From Clostridia bacterium (GTDB lineage Bacteria > Bacillota > Clostridia > Oscillospirales > Acutalibacteraceae): a stretch of DNA of 64,000 nucleotides. Shown here piece by piece: positions 36,110 to 44,908 of the stretch. Made by a program: the position numbers and the translations under genes. The stretch is from assembly GCA_017513245.1 (NCBI GenBank), contig JAFXGK010000025.1, forward strand, positions 1 through 64,000, read 5' to 3'. Positions within the stretch are counted from its first letter, which is position 1, and the number at the start of each line of letters is the position of its first letter. Below the pieces are notes generated by a model, which saw only the letters and a program-made list of their open reading frames with translations, was not told the origin of the DNA and searched no databases.

Positions 36110-38494
36110 TTATGATTTAATTTCCGCTATTGTGACGCCGTCCTCGCCCTCGCCGAATACGCCGAGACGGAAGGAACGAATATTTTTGTGATTGCGAAGA
36201 TGCTGTTGTACGCTCTTACGTAACACGCCCGTTCCCTTTCCGTGAATAATGGTGATGCCCGGAATGCCGCACATAACGGCGTTGTCAATGTATTTATCAA
36301 GTTCCATAATGGCTTCATCACTGGCCATACCGCGTAAATCTACCTCAGCAGATGCCGTTCTTTCAACGCGGGAGGGCACGCCCTTAACCTTTCGCTCACG
36401 CTTTATGGGTTCCGTTTTTTTCTCAGAAAGACGAAGATTTGAAATATCAACCTTCGTTTTGATAATTCCCGCCTGAACAACTGCTGTGCCTGCGGCCTCA
36501 TCGACCGTGAGTACCGTTGCCTGCTTGTTAATATCGTAAATAATAACGTTATCGCCTGCAGTCAAAGGTCTTGGCAAAACGTAATTATCACTGTCACGGC
36601 TTATAATCGGGTCAGCCTCATCCTGCATACGGTTAAGGCCACCCTTTACCTGCCTTCTGGCACGTGCGAGCATTTCGGCAGAATTGGACGCATTAAAGGA
36701 TTTTTTAATTTCCTCCAGCTCATCCAATAATTTATTGGTTTGTGCACGAGCGTTATCTACAATGCGCATAGCCTCAGATTTCGCATTTTCCGCCTGCTTT
36801 ATGCGCTCTCGTTCAAGCTCATCCAGCTTGTCCTTAACGCTGTTTTTAGCGGCGACGAGTTCACTGCGAAGTTTATTTGCCATTTCGCGTTCTTTTTCGG
36901 CCTCAAGGCGAGCCTGCTCAAGAGAGCCGATTATATTTTCAAGTCTCAAATCGTCCTTATCGATTAATCCACGGGCGTTTTCAACTATCTCAAGGCTGAG
37001 CCCCAGCCTTGATGAAATGGCAAATGCATTTGAACGACCGGGCACACCGATAAGCAACCTATAGGTCGGTCGCAAGGTTTCAACGTCAAACTCGCAGCAA
37101 GCATTTTCAACGCCATCGGTATCGAGGGCGTATGATTTAAGCTCGGCATAGTGAGTGGTTGCTGCAATTCTGGCGCCAAGCTCGCGAAGACGAATCAATA
37201 TAGCGTTTGCCAAGGCCGCTCCCTCAATAGGATCGGTGCCGGAACCAAGCTCATCAATTAAGACAAGTGACTCACAATCAACTACGCTTAAAATGTTAAC
37301 AATATTGGCCATATGCGACGAAAAAGTAGAAAGCGATTGCTCAATACTCTGTTCGTCACCGATATCTACCAACACCTTATCAAAAACATAAATCGAGCTG
37401 CCGTCACTCACCGGAATCATGAGTCCGCACATGGTCATAAGAGTCAAAAGGCCAATGGTTTTAAGCGTAACGGTTTTACCGCCGGTATTTGGGCCGGTGA
37501 TAATAAGGGTATCATAGTCTCGGCCCAGTCCTACCGTTACCGGCACAACGTCGGTCGGTTTTATAAGCGGATGGCGAGCATTTTTCAAATATAGCGTACG
37601 GTCGTCGCTCAAGTCAGGGATGGTTGCCTTCATACGATAGCCGAGCTTGGCTTTTGCAAAAATCAAATTAAGCATCGTAAGCGAATCATACGAACGAACC
37701 GTACAATCGGCAAAATCAGCGGCCAAAGACGAAAGTTCGGATAAGATGCGCTCGATTTCGGCCTTTTCTTTAGCCTTTAAAACCTTAATTTCATTATTAA
37801 TTTCCACAACAGCCATCGGCTCGATAAATAACGTAGCGCCCGAAGCAGAGGTGTCGTGTACAAGACCTGCAACCTCACTTCTGTGTTCCGCTTTTACGGG
37901 GACAACATAACGGCCGTCTCGCTGGGTTACAATGTTCTCTTGCAAGAACTTTGCGTTCTGGTTTTTAACAAGTTTATCAAGACGCGAGCGTATATTCGAA
38001 ACCGAAGATGATATCTTTCTTCTTATATCAAAAAGTTCAGTAGAGGCGTTGTCGCTGAGTTCTTCGTCATTTTTAATGCAAAGAAAGATTTTATCTTCAA
38101 AAAACTTATTAGGTACTAAAGAGTCAAAATAACAGTCAATCGCCGTCTCATTAGACACGTCGGCACTCAGACGCCAATCCCTAACGGTGCGAATAATCCT
38201 GAGTGTTTCGCCAACCTCCAAAAGCTCACGTGGGGATAAAATACCGCCAGCCTTTGCACGCATAAGCTGACTGTTAACGTTGGGTGCGCCGCCAAAAGAA
38301 GGTGCGCCGAAACGTGCCATAAGCGAATGTGCATCGGCCGTCTCGCGAAGGAGGGCGTCCACCCTATTGCGATCGTATGTAGGGGTCAGTTCCTCTGCCA
38401 TACGGGCGGCATCAGAAAGGCCGGTCTCGGAAGCCAGCATACTAAGAACCTTATCCAGTTCTAAAACTCGGTTGCAACGGTCAAATTCGTACAT
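36110..38494 (-). CDS. mutS2: MutS2 family ATPase/endonuclease
   Basis: 794 residues. No N-terminal mismatch-recognition domain; MutS core with Walker A TGPNTGGKT and Walker B LVLIDELGSGTDP; a coiled-coil region rich in Lys/Glu (about 515-620); and a C-terminal Smr domain with DLRGM and HGKGTGVLRK. MutS2 has been linked to suppression of recombination and, in Firmicutes, to rescue of collided ribosomes. GAGGATTTT precedes the ATG, eight bases after recO. It closes the yqfC-recO operon. Confidence 0.95.
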   Translation of the reverse strand: MYEFDRCNRVLELDKVLSMLASETGLSDAARMAEELTPTYDRNRVDALLRETADAHSLMARFGAPSFGGAPNVNSQLMRAKAGGILSPRELLEVGETLRIIRTVRDWRLSADVSNETAIDCYFDSLVPNKFFEDKIFLCIKNDEELSDNASTELFDIRRKISSSVSNIRSRLDKLVKNQNAKFLQENIVTQRDGRYVVPVKAEHRSEVAGLVHDTSASGATLFIEPMAVVEINNEIKVLKAKEKAEIERILSELSSLAADFADCTVRSYDSLTMLNLIFAKAKLGYRMKATIPDLSDDRTLYLKNARHPLIKPTDVVPVTVGLGRDYDTLIITGPNTGGKTVTLKTIGLLTLMTMCGLMIPVSDGSSIYVFDKVLVDIGDEQSIEQSLSTFSSHMANIVNILSVVDCESLVLIDELGSGTDPIEGAALANAILIRLRELGARIAATTHYAELKSYALDTDGVENACCEFDVETLRPTYRLLIGVPGRSNAFAISSRLGLSLEIVENARGLIDKDDLRLENIIGSLEQARLEAEKEREMANKLRSELVAAKNSVKDKLDELERERIKQAENAKSEAMRIVDNARAQTNKLLDELEEIKKSFNASNSAEMLARARRQVKGGLNRMQDEADPIISRDSDNYVLPRPLTAGDNVIIYDINKQATVLTVDEAAGTAVVQAGIIKTKVDISNLRLSEKKTEPIKRERKVKGVPSRVERTASAEVDLRGMASDEAIMELDKYIDNAVMCGIPGITIIHGKGTGVLRKSVQQHLRNHKNIRSFRLGVFGEGEDGVTIAEIKS

Positions 38495-38502
38495 AAAATC
38501 CT

Positions 38503-39234
38503 CTATAAATTCTTATAAAATTCAAGTGTTGTAAACCTATGCTCAATTTGCGACAGAAGAAAACTTTCAGTGATGCGCGAAAGATTTTCAAGCGATTCGG
38601 CAGGCAAACTAAAACTATACAACTTTGAAAAATCCGAATAAACGATATGCCGCATTGCGGCGAGAACTCCCTTGCCGATAGGCAAAAGATTTAACCCTGC
38701 AGGCTTACAATCAGGGCAATACAACTCTCCGTTAATCACATCGAAATACATTGTTTCATTCTCAAAGACAGCACAATTATGACATGCAACGATGTCGGGA
38801 GTATAACCCGAAATCGCAAGCATTCGAAGTTCGCAAATGGCTTTAAGCATTACGGGATCACGTCCCGATTCGGAGAGAAAATGCAAGGAATTGAGCATAA
38901 TGCGCAGGTACTCTCCTGCCTCATCCTCAACGGGAGCGAGATTTTCGGCAATCTCACAGAAATACTGCGCGAGCGACAGTTTTACGATATCGCCCCGAAG
39001 ATTGAAAAACACCTTATTTACCGCAGAATCGGTAATCGTATATGTATCACGTTTTTTTGAAAAAGTGAAGTGCGAGTAAGATAACAAAGAGGTGGTGGTG
39101 GCGTGCTTGTTTTTTAAACTGCGAGCACCGTGAACGAAAGCGCGTATTATGCCGTAGTCGGCAGTAAGCACCGATACGATACGATCGTACTCGCCAACGT
39201 TATTAACCCTTATTACAAGGCCGTCTGTCGACAT
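38503..39234 (-). CDS. recO: DNA repair protein RecO
   Basis: About 243 residues. N-terminal OB fold (TDGLVIRVNNVGEYDRIVSVLT) and a C-terminal helical part with a zinc site (CHNC ... CPDC). RecO helps load RecA onto SSB-coated single strands. Start choice is uncertain: ATG 39234 and GTG 39240 both lie downstream of CGGAGGTGA; GTG 39249 overlaps the site. The 5' end overlaps the last codons of yqzL, which suggests coupled translation. Confidence 0.93.
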   Translation of the reverse strand: MSTDGLVIRVNNVGEYDRIVSVLTADYGIIRAFVHGARSLKNKHATTTSLLSYSHFTFSKKRDTYTITDSAVNKVFFNLRGDIVKLSLAQYFCEIAENLAPVEDEAGEYLRIMLNSLHFLSESGRDPVMLKAICELRMLAISGYTPDIVACHNCAVFENETMYFDVINGELYCPDCKPAGLNLLPIGKGVLAAMRHIVYSDFSKLYSFSLPAESLENLSRITESFLLSQIEHRFTTLEFYKNL

Positions 39235-39337
39235 GCTCACAGGATTCACCTCCGTTTTTCTTTACATTGCAGTATTTTAAATACGAATCAACAGATCCGC
39301 TTTTTAAAAAATTTTGCCAAGCTGTTTTTTCCTGCAT
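39203..39337 (-). CDS. yqzL: YqzL family small protein
   Basis: 44 residues, starting MQEKTAWQNFLKSGSVDSYL. The W..F..(S/T)G..D.YL pattern matches the YqzL family, which sits between era and recO in B. subtilis exactly as here. GGGTGATA lies just before the ATG at 39337. The frame runs over the recO start by about 30 bases. Function is unknown in the family. Synteny plus the motif make it convincing despite its size. Confidence 0.8.
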   Translation of the reverse strand: MQEKTAWQNFLKSGSVDSYLKYCNVKKNGGESCEHVDRRPCNKG

Positions 39338-39392
39338 TTTATATCACCCAAAAATAGAGTGTGAAAGCGAGGAAGAAATATTATAGGTAAAA

Positions 39393-40310
39393 TCAGTCAA
39401 GGCCGAAGCCGTGAATGGCGCCCTGCATACTGCGCCAATTTTCCTTAACCTTAACCCAAAGTTTAAGCGACACGCGAATACCGTAGAATTCCTCAATATC
39501 CTTGCGCGCCAGGGTGCCTATTTTTTTAAGAAGTGCGCCCTTCTTGCCAATAATAATACCCTTATGGCTTTCACGCTCACAGTAAATAACCGCACTGACG
39601 TTAAGAATCGGCTCACCCTCGCGGGTATCACTTTCAAAAAACTGTTCAAGATCGATTGCAATGCCGTGGGGCACCTCGTTATCGAGGGTGCGAAGCAGCT
39701 TTTCTCGTATCATTTCGGCAACCATCGTACGTTCGCTTTGGTCGGTTACGGTATCGTCGTCAAAATAGTGTACGGACTCTTTGGCAAAAGACATAAGCTC
39801 ATTTACAAGAATATCGGCGCCATCGCCGTTTTTGGCGGAGAAAGGTACGACTGCCTCAAAATCCAGAAAACGGCTGTACGCCTCAATAATAGGCAAAAGT
39901 TCAGCCTTATCTTCAAGAAGGTCAATCTTATTAACCGCTAAAATTGCGGGTATCTTACGCTTTTTTATTTCTTCCATAAGCTTAAGTTCGGCCGGCGGAA
40001 GATTGTCGGGATCGAACTTGAAACGCGTTACGGCCTCAACCATAAACACAGCGGCGTCAACGTCCGACAAACCGGCACCGACAGCCTTCATCATATTTTC
40101 GCCGAGGGTATTGTGCGGCTTGTGAAATCCCGGTGTATCGATAAAAACTATCTGGGTTTCTTCGCGATTTAAAACACCCATGATTTTTGTGCGGGTCGTT
40201 TGGGGCTTGTCCGATACTATGGCAACCTTTTCACCTACTGCACGATTAACAAAAGAGGATTTACCTACGTTCGCACGGCCTACAACCGCTATAAATGCTG
40301 ATTTTTTCAT
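39393..40310 (-). CDS. era: GTPase Era
   Basis: 305 residues. GTPase motifs GRANVGKSS (G1), DTPGF (G3) and NKID (G4); the C-terminal KH domain has GKKGALLKKIG and ends LKLWVKVKENWR. Era binds the 3' end of 16S rRNA and assists 30S assembly. AAGGAG precedes the ATG, two bases after the ybeY stop. The dgkA/cdd genes that separate ybeY from era in Bacillus are absent. Confidence 0.97.
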   Translation of the reverse strand: MKKSAFIAVVGRANVGKSSFVNRAVGEKVAIVSDKPQTTRTKIMGVLNREETQIVFIDTPGFHKPHNTLGENMMKAVGAGLSDVDAAVFMVEAVTRFKFDPDNLPPAELKLMEEIKKRKIPAILAVNKIDLLEDKAELLPIIEAYSRFLDFEAVVPFSAKNGDGADILVNELMSFAKESVHYFDDDTVTDQSERTMVAEMIREKLLRTLDNEVPHGIAIDLEQFFESDTREGEPILNVSAVIYCERESHKGIIIGKKGALLKKIGTLARKDIEEFYGIRVSLKLWVKVKENWRSMQGAIHGFGLD

Positions 40311-40312
40311 AT

Positions 40313-40786
40313 TTATCTCCTTAAATCAAGCAGTTCCATTACCTGCTCTTCCCTGCCACGCATAATTTTGCGCTCTTGTTCGTCGTTTACGTGGTCGTAG
40401 CCTAAAAGGTGCAGCATCGAATGCACGGTAAGGTAAGCCGCCTCACGTTCAAATGAGTGTCCGAATTCCTCGGCCTGTGCGACTGCATGCTCAAGCGATA
40501 ATACAACGTCACCAAGCATATAAGCGCCGTTCTCGGGATTAACGTCATATTCATCGTTTTCACCCATCGGAAACGAGAGCACGTCGGTCGACTTATTGAT
40601 ACCTCTGAAACGGCTGTTGTATTCCTTGATTTTTCTATCGCTTACCAAAGTGACGTTTACCTCAGCATCGTGAGCAAAACCTTCGTTTCTAAGCGTTGCA
40701 TCGCAAGCATTGGTAATTAAAGATTCAAGCTTTTCGGTAACCTTAATTTTTCTTTGAGAATTTGTTATTATTACCTCTGTTTTCAT
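40313..40786 (-). CDS. ybeY: Endoribonuclease YbeY
   Basis: 157 residues from the ATG at 40786 (SD GAGGAAAG), with the zinc motif HSMLHLLGYDH near residues 118-128 and the conserved STDVLSFP segment. It matures 16S rRNA and takes part in ribosome quality control. The frame stays open to 40855 but family length supports 40786. It overlaps the end of phoH by 44 bases. Confidence 0.94.
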   Translation of the reverse strand: MKTEVIITNSQRKIKVTEKLESLITNACDATLRNEGFAHDAEVNVTLVSDRKIKEYNSRFRGINKSTDVLSFPMGENDEYDVNPENGAYMLGDVVLSLEHAVAQAEEFGHSFEREAAYLTVHSMLHLLGYDHVNDEQERKIMRGREEQVMELLDLRR

Positions 40787-41741
40787 TTTTTCTTTCCTCA
40801 TATTTTTCGTATGCCTTAATAATTTCCTGAACGAGACGATGTCTAACAACGTCACGATCGCTGAAACGAGAAATTGCTATATCGTCAATATCCTTAAGAA
40901 TCGTTACAATCTCCTTAAGACCCGATTTCTTACCGTCGGGAAGGTCGATCTGCGTTATATCACCCGTAACAACCGCCTTCGAATTCATGCCAAGACGAGT
41001 AAGGAACATCTTCATTTGTTCGCTGGTTGTGTTCTGGGCCTCATCGAGGATTATAAAGCTGTCATCGAGTGTTCTGCCTCGCATGTAAGCCAGCGGCGCA
41101 ACCTCAATATCGCCGCGCTCTTGACAGCGCTGAAAACTTTCGGCGCCGAGCATATCGAAGAGCGCATCGTATAATGGGCGAAGATAAGGGTCTACCTTTT
41201 GCTGTAAGTCACCCGGCAGGAAGCCGAGTTTTTCGCCTGCTTCGACGGCGGGACGGGTTAAAATTATACGGCTGATCTCTTTGGCGCGAAAAGCCTTAAC
41301 GGCCATAGCAACAGCCAAATAGGTTTTACCGGTACCGGCAGGACCGATTCCGATTGTAATCGTATTGTTCTTTATGGCCTCGACATATTGCTTTTGTCCA
41401 AGCGTTTTAGGTTTAACGGGTCTTCCACGCGAGGTAATACAAATACAGTTTGAATCGGTAAGATTATCAATCTTGTTATCTTCCCCATCACCAACCAGCG
41501 CAAATATATACTGCAAATTCTGCTCATTTATCTCTTCGCCCTTATTTATAAGTTTAAAAAGACATTCAATGGCGCGCACACTGGCAGACACACCTTCGGG
41601 ATTGCCGTTAATCTTAATTTTATTCGAGTGCGAAGTTATTGTAACTCCATACTCATTTTCGATTCGTTTTACATTTTCATCAAAATTCCCAAACAGGCCG
41701 GCTATCTGCTCAACCCTTTCAATATCAATGTTTCTTTCCAA
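40743..41741 (-). CDS. phoH: PhoH family ATPase
   Basis: 332 residues. A small N-terminal KH-like region is followed by a RecA-type ATPase: Walker A GPAGTGKT at 133-140, ILTRPAVEAGEKLGFLPG, and Walker B FIILDEAQN with VVTGDITQIDLP. This PhoH/PhoL group is linked to RNA metabolism and is next to ybeY in most bacteria. The start is TTG at 41741 after GAGGAG. The C-terminal tail is Asn/Lys-rich and overlaps ybeY. Confidence 0.93.
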   Translation of the reverse strand: MERNIDIERVEQIAGLFGNFDENVKRIENEYGVTITSHSNKIKINGNPEGVSASVRAIECLFKLINKGEEINEQNLQYIFALVGDGEDNKIDNLTDSNCICITSRGRPVKPKTLGQKQYVEAIKNNTITIGIGPAGTGKTYLAVAMAVKAFRAKEISRIILTRPAVEAGEKLGFLPGDLQQKVDPYLRPLYDALFDMLGAESFQRCQERGDIEVAPLAYMRGRTLDDSFIILDEAQNTTSEQMKMFLTRLGMNSKAVVTGDITQIDLPDGKKSGLKEIVTILKDIDDIAISRFSDRDVVRHRLVQEIIKAYEKYEERKNENRGNNNKFSKKN

Positions 41742-41774
41742 AAACGTATCTCCTCAACATAATTATTCATATTG

Positions 41775-41803
41775 ATTATAACACATAATTTAACTAATTA
41801 GTA
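41775..41803 (-). promoter_or_regulatory. Candidate internal promoter for phoH onward
   Basis: Extended -10 TGTTATAAT (complement of 41775-41783), with a weak TACTAA -35 at 17-base spacing (complement of 41798-41803) inside the end of yqfD. It would let phoH-to-mutS2 be expressed in growth, independently of the sporulation genes yqfC-yqfD. Confidence 0.5.
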
Positions 41804-42960
41804 GTACCAAATAATAAAATTTCTTCCTTTGCAATATCCCTTTGTGTTATAAGCTCGCAAATTACGCTGACAGAGTCTTGGTTTTGGACTATTTTTTCGC
41901 TTTTGTTAATTATTTTTACATCCTTAAGACGCGAATCGAGTTCTTCCCTTGCAATATCTGCGGCCCTTTCCTCGGTCAGTGTTATGAATTCTTTTTTTAT
42001 TTCTTTAAAGCCGGTCTTGTGGAAATAAATCGGCAAATAATTCTTACTGTTTTTGAGCATTATTTTTTCGTTTGAGGAGATAAAATCGTCTTTAAAATCG
42101 CCAAAATACAACGGTATTTTCAGCCCGAAAATACTTATGGCGTAACAGCGACTTACATTTTCCGAAAGCACCTCAATTTCTTGTTTGAGCGGCACCGTAA
42201 CAGTATATATTTCTTCAACCTCGGCAATTATTTCACCTGCCGAATGCACAAAAGCACTGCTGCCGTCTTTATACTCCATTACACCCGAGACCAGCAAGTC
42301 ACCCTCGGCAACAAAATCGTCAACCTTTACTACCTTTTTTCCGTCGGTAACCTCAATTTTTCTTATAATACCGCTCTTTGCCGCAACTATATTGCACGGC
42401 GTGGTGCTCTCACTCTCTCTTTCTTCGGCTTCGGTAACGTCAATCGTAACTGTACATCCCTCAACGTTTATTGCCGCCCAAGCAAGGCCCTCAACCTTAC
42501 TCATCAAAACAAGTCTTAACTTTTGCTCGTCCAGTTTTCCGGTTCTCGCGCCTTCGAAAACCCCGATTTCTTTGCAAGCGTCCAGAATTTCTCTATCGCT
42601 TATATTGCAGTTTCCGGAGATGCCGATATTCCAAACAAAGCCGGATAAAAGTTGCAGCGAAACTATGAAAAACACAACTCCCGCAAAAAGGCCATATCTG
42701 TGTCTATATCTGCAAAAAATAAATGGCCAACCGCGTTTTTTAAGTATATGAACACGGATATCGTTTCCTCGTATCACGGGGCGCAAGCGAAAAAAATCCC
42801 GCGCCAGCATCCAAAGCACTATCTTGCCTTCACGATTTTTTATTCCCCAAACCGTAATGCCGTTATGAGCGCATAAATTAAGAAGTCGTTCAACGTAAAC
42901 CCCTTGTGCCGAAATACGAATTTTGCCCATGAAAAATCGGTAAAGTTTTAAAAAAATCAT
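41794..42960 (-). CDS. yqfD: Sporulation protein YqfD
   Basis: About 388 residues. A short N-terminal part, one membrane span (about 85-105, GLFAGVVFFIVSLQLLSGFVW), then an extracytoplasmic region starting with ISGNCNISDREILDACKEIG, the POTRA-like feature of YqfD. It is under sigma-E control in Bacillus and needed for efficient sporulation. ATG 42960 is preferred, with AGGTGAT just upstream; eight bases separate it from yqfC. Confidence 0.9.
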   Translation of the reverse strand: MIFLKLYRFFMGKIRISAQGVYVERLLNLCAHNGITVWGIKNREGKIVLWMLARDFFRLRPVIRGNDIRVHILKKRGWPFIFCRYRHRYGLFAGVVFFIVSLQLLSGFVWNIGISGNCNISDREILDACKEIGVFEGARTGKLDEQKLRLVLMSKVEGLAWAAINVEGCTVTIDVTEAEERESESTTPCNIVAAKSGIIRKIEVTDGKKVVKVDDFVAEGDLLVSGVMEYKDGSSAFVHSAGEIIAEVEEIYTVTVPLKQEIEVLSENVSRCYAISIFGLKIPLYFGDFKDDFISSNEKIMLKNSKNYLPIYFHKTGFKEIKKEFITLTEERAADIAREELDSRLKDVKIINKSEKIVQNQDSVSVICELITQRDIAKEEILLFGTTN

Positions 42961-42968
42961 ATCATCAC

Positions 42969-43220
42969 CTATAAACAAAACTCGATTTTTTCTATTTTGC
43001 CGCTAATAACCAGCCCGTCGGCATCGAGTGAAGATATTTCCAGTGTGTTGCCGAAAATGTCCAGCGTGCCTTTGCCAACGTTTAATTTAACGTAGCAATC
43101 ATTATATTCAATAACACCCCGAATACCGTCGATTATCGCCTCGCGGTTAGAAAACAGTTCGATGTGTGCACCCGATAGAAGCATACCTGCAACACCGGAT
43201 GTTTTATTTATCTTCCCCAT
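42969..43220 (-). CDS. yqfC: YabP/YqfC family sporulation protein
   Basis: 83 residues; LLSGAHIELFSNREAIIDGIRGVIEY matches the YabP/YqfC domain, small beta-rich proteins made in the mother cell. It heads the yqfC-yqfD-phoH-ybeY-era-yqzL-recO-mutS2 run, as in Bacillus. GGGGG precedes the ATG. A sigma-E-like promoter is visible at 43243-43270. Confidence 0.9.
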   Translation of the reverse strand: MGKINKTSGVAGMLLSGAHIELFSNREAIIDGIRGVIEYNDCYVKLNVGKGTLDIFGNTLEISSLDADGLVISGKIEKIEFCL

Positions 43221-43242
43221 GATATTCCCCCAGTCTAATTAC

Positions 43243-43270
43243 AAAATATGTGATTAATAAAGCAATAATA
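43243..43270 (-). promoter_or_regulatory. Candidate sigma-E promoter of yqfC-yqfD
   Basis: TATTATT (complement of 43264-43270), 13-base spacer, CATATTTT (complement of 43243-43250). Partial match to the sigma-E pattern; context (a sporulation gene) is the main support. Confidence 0.35.
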
Positions 43271-43300
43271 ACCATCGTATATTTAATCGAGGTGATACCA

Positions 43301-44344
43301 ATGGGAAAGACAATAAAACTGGGTGGTATAAGCCTTTTGGCGCTATTTTTAATAGCGGTTTGCCTAATAATGCCGACCGTCACGGCTCATGGGGCGCGGT
43401 CGGGCTTAATTCTTTGCGGAAATATTGTAATACCGTCTTTATTTCCTTTTTGCGTGCTGGCTCTTTTTTGTGAAAACAGCAATGTTATTCAGGTAATTTC
43501 ACGTTTAATTAGTAAATTTACAGAAAAGATATTTCATCTGTCGGGAGAACAGTTTTCAATACTGATTCTATCTGTTTTAGGCGGTTTTCCGGTCGGCATA
43601 AGACTGATAAAGGCGCAACATTCAGCAGGAAAACTTTCCCCTGAGCAGGCAAAAAGAATGGGGCTTTACTGTATAAGCGCCGGTCCTGCCTTCATCGTAA
43701 CCGCCATCGGTGAAGGTATGCTCGGCAATCGCAGAATGGGTATTCTTTTGCTGATTTCAAACGTTTTGGCAACTCTATTTTTATGCTTCATAATTGAGCG
43801 ACCGCATAAACCCACTGTTAGCAAATTAACGATAAAAAGAGTATCCATAAGTGATGCTTTTGTCGAGGCAACGGCAGGCGCCGCAAAAACGGTATTTGGA
43901 ATATGCGGCTGGGTAGTTCTTTTTGCAACAATTACGGAACTTATAAACTCTGTTGCGCTGCCGAAAAAACTTCTTGCGCCTATTTTATACTCGCTTGAAG
44001 TTACCACAGCCGCCATCACTGCAGAAAGGAATGTTTTACTCATTTGCGCAATTCTCAGCTTTTGCGGATTTTGCGTTCATTGTCAGATTTATTCCATCGG
44101 CAAAGAAATAGCGCCTAATTACGCAAAATTTTTGCTTTTCAGAGTGATACACGGCGCCGTTTCCTGCACAATAACTTATACTGTTTTACGCCTTAATCCT
44201 AAAATTGTTTCAACGCTCAGCAATCACATTGCGCCAATAAGGAATAACGTTTCTTTTACCTATTCTTCCGCTTTAGCACTTGTTATTTTGAGTGTCTGTT
44301 TAATTTTTTCTATAAATGACCGCAAAAATAATAAAATAGTGTAG
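43301..44344 (+). CDS. ylbJ: Sporulation integral membrane protein YlbJ-like
   Basis: 347 residues from the ATG at 43301 (SD GAGGTGATACC); the frame extends to 43250 without a site. About eight membrane helices and the nucleoside-recognition (Gate) domain pattern PSLFPFCVLA ... LGGFPVGIRLIKA ... GPAFIVTAIGEGML, typical of YlbJ/SpoIIM-like sporulation proteins. YlbJ is required for spore cortex formation in Bacillus. It is divergent from yqfC, so two sporulation units share this short intergenic region. Confidence 0.85.
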   Translation: MGKTIKLGGISLLALFLIAVCLIMPTVTAHGARSGLILCGNIVIPSLFPFCVLALFCENSNVIQVISRLISKFTEKIFHLSGEQFSILILSVLGGFPVGIRLIKAQHSAGKLSPEQAKRMGLYCISAGPAFIVTAIGEGMLGNRRMGILLLISNVLATLFLCFIIERPHKPTVSKLTIKRVSISDAFVEATAGAAKTVFGICGWVVLFATITELINSVALPKKLLAPILYSLEVTTAAITAERNVLLICAILSFCGFCVHCQIYSIGKEIAPNYAKFLLFRVIHGAVSCTITYTVLRLNPKIVSTLSNHIAPIRNNVSFTYSSALALVILSVCLIFSINDRKNNKIV

Positions 44345-44348
44345 AAAA

Positions 44349-44389
44349 AAACACCGCTCTGTGGTAGAATACTGATAAAGGCGGTGTTT
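44349..44389 (+). promoter_or_regulatory. Hairpin covering the ribosome binding site of the four-cysteine gene
   Basis: AAACACCGC (44349-44357) is complementary to GCGGTGTTT (44381-44389). The right arm contains the GGCGGTG ribosome binding site of the gene at 44392. No U-run follows, so control of translation or a ylbJ 3' end are both possible. Confidence 0.45.
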
Positions 44390-44391
44390 AT

Positions 44392-44607
44392 ATGAAGTCA
44401 AAGCTTTTTAATACTGATATTCCTCGCCAGTGTCAGCACTGCGTTTATTCGCGCGAATTTGATTCAGCAACAGAGGTGCTTTGTTCAAAGCGCGGCGTTG
44501 TCGGAATACGTGACTATTGCCGAAAATATGTCTATGACGTTACCAAGCGAGTACCCAATAAACACGTTTTGGCAGATGATTATAAGCGTGACGATTTTAT
44601 AATTTAA
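44392..44607 (+). CDS. Small four-cysteine protein, conserved hypothetical
   Basis: 71 residues with CQHC (14-17), Cys31 and DYCRKYVYD (Cys43), then a basic segment TKRVPNK. I have seen similar short C-x2-C ... C ... CxKFxYDPLKR proteins in Oscillospiraceae, always unnamed. The four cysteines suggest a zinc or iron-sulfur site; that is inference. The ribosome binding site (GGCGGTG) is inside a hairpin. It lies directly before the tRNA promoter at 44615. Confidence 0.7.
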   Translation: MKSKLFNTDIPRQCQHCVYSREFDSATEVLCSKRGVVGIRDYCRKYVYDVTKRVPNKHVLADDYKRDDFII

Positions 44608-44614
44608 AAAAGTA

Positions 44615-44642
44615 TTGACAAATTAAATTCCTGTGATATAAT
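44615..44642 (+). promoter_or_regulatory. Promoter of tRNA-His and tRNA-Gln
   Basis: TTGACA 44615-44620, 16-base spacer, TATAAT 44637-44642, with an extended -10 TG. Overlaps nothing; the preceding gene ends at 44607. Confidence 0.88.
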
Positions 44643-44671
44643 AATTTTTGCGTTTCGGCGCTTAAATATTT

Positions 44672-44750
44672 GGTGGATGTAGCTTAGTTGGCCTAAAGCG
44701 CCAGTTTGTGGCACTGGAGATCGTGGGTTCGAATCCCATCTTCCACCCCA
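44672..44750 (+). tRNA. tRNA-His (GUG)
   Basis: Full cloverleaf with anticodon loop TTGTGGC and GTTCGAAT in the T arm. G at 44672 opposite C73 is the extra G-1 of tRNA-His. CCA is encoded (44748-44750). The acceptor stem has one U-U mismatch. Confidence 0.95.
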
Positions 44751-44758
44751 AGAAAATA

Positions 44759-44781
44759 CCGCAGGCGCCAATCGCCTGCGG
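44759..44781 (+). terminator. Hairpin between tRNA-His and tRNA-Gln
   Basis: Perfect 9-bp GC-rich stem (CCGCAGGCG) with a 5-base loop and a weak U-tract (GCAUUUCUG). It may partly terminate or serve as a processing signal. Confidence 0.55.
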
Positions 44782-44804
44782 CATTTCTGTAATAAAGCGA
44801 ATAT

Positions 44805-44879
44805 TGGGGTGTCGTCAAGCGGTAAGACACAGCACTTTGACTGCTGCATTCGTAGGTTCGAATCCTGCCACCCCAGCCA
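44805..44879 (+). tRNA. tRNA-Gln (UUG)
   Basis: 75 bases including encoded CCA. Anticodon loop CTTTGAC gives UUG; acceptor TGGGGTG pairs with CACCCCA; T loop GTTCGAAT. Confidence 0.95.
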
Positions 44880-44880
44880 A

Positions 44881-44908
44881 AAAAAGAACCACCTAAGTGG
44901 TTCTTTTT
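44881..44908. terminator. Bidirectional terminator between tRNA-Gln and gtrA
   Basis: 12-bp stem (44881-44892 with 44897-44908), core GAACCAC, CTAA loop, A and T runs on either side. Confidence 0.9.
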
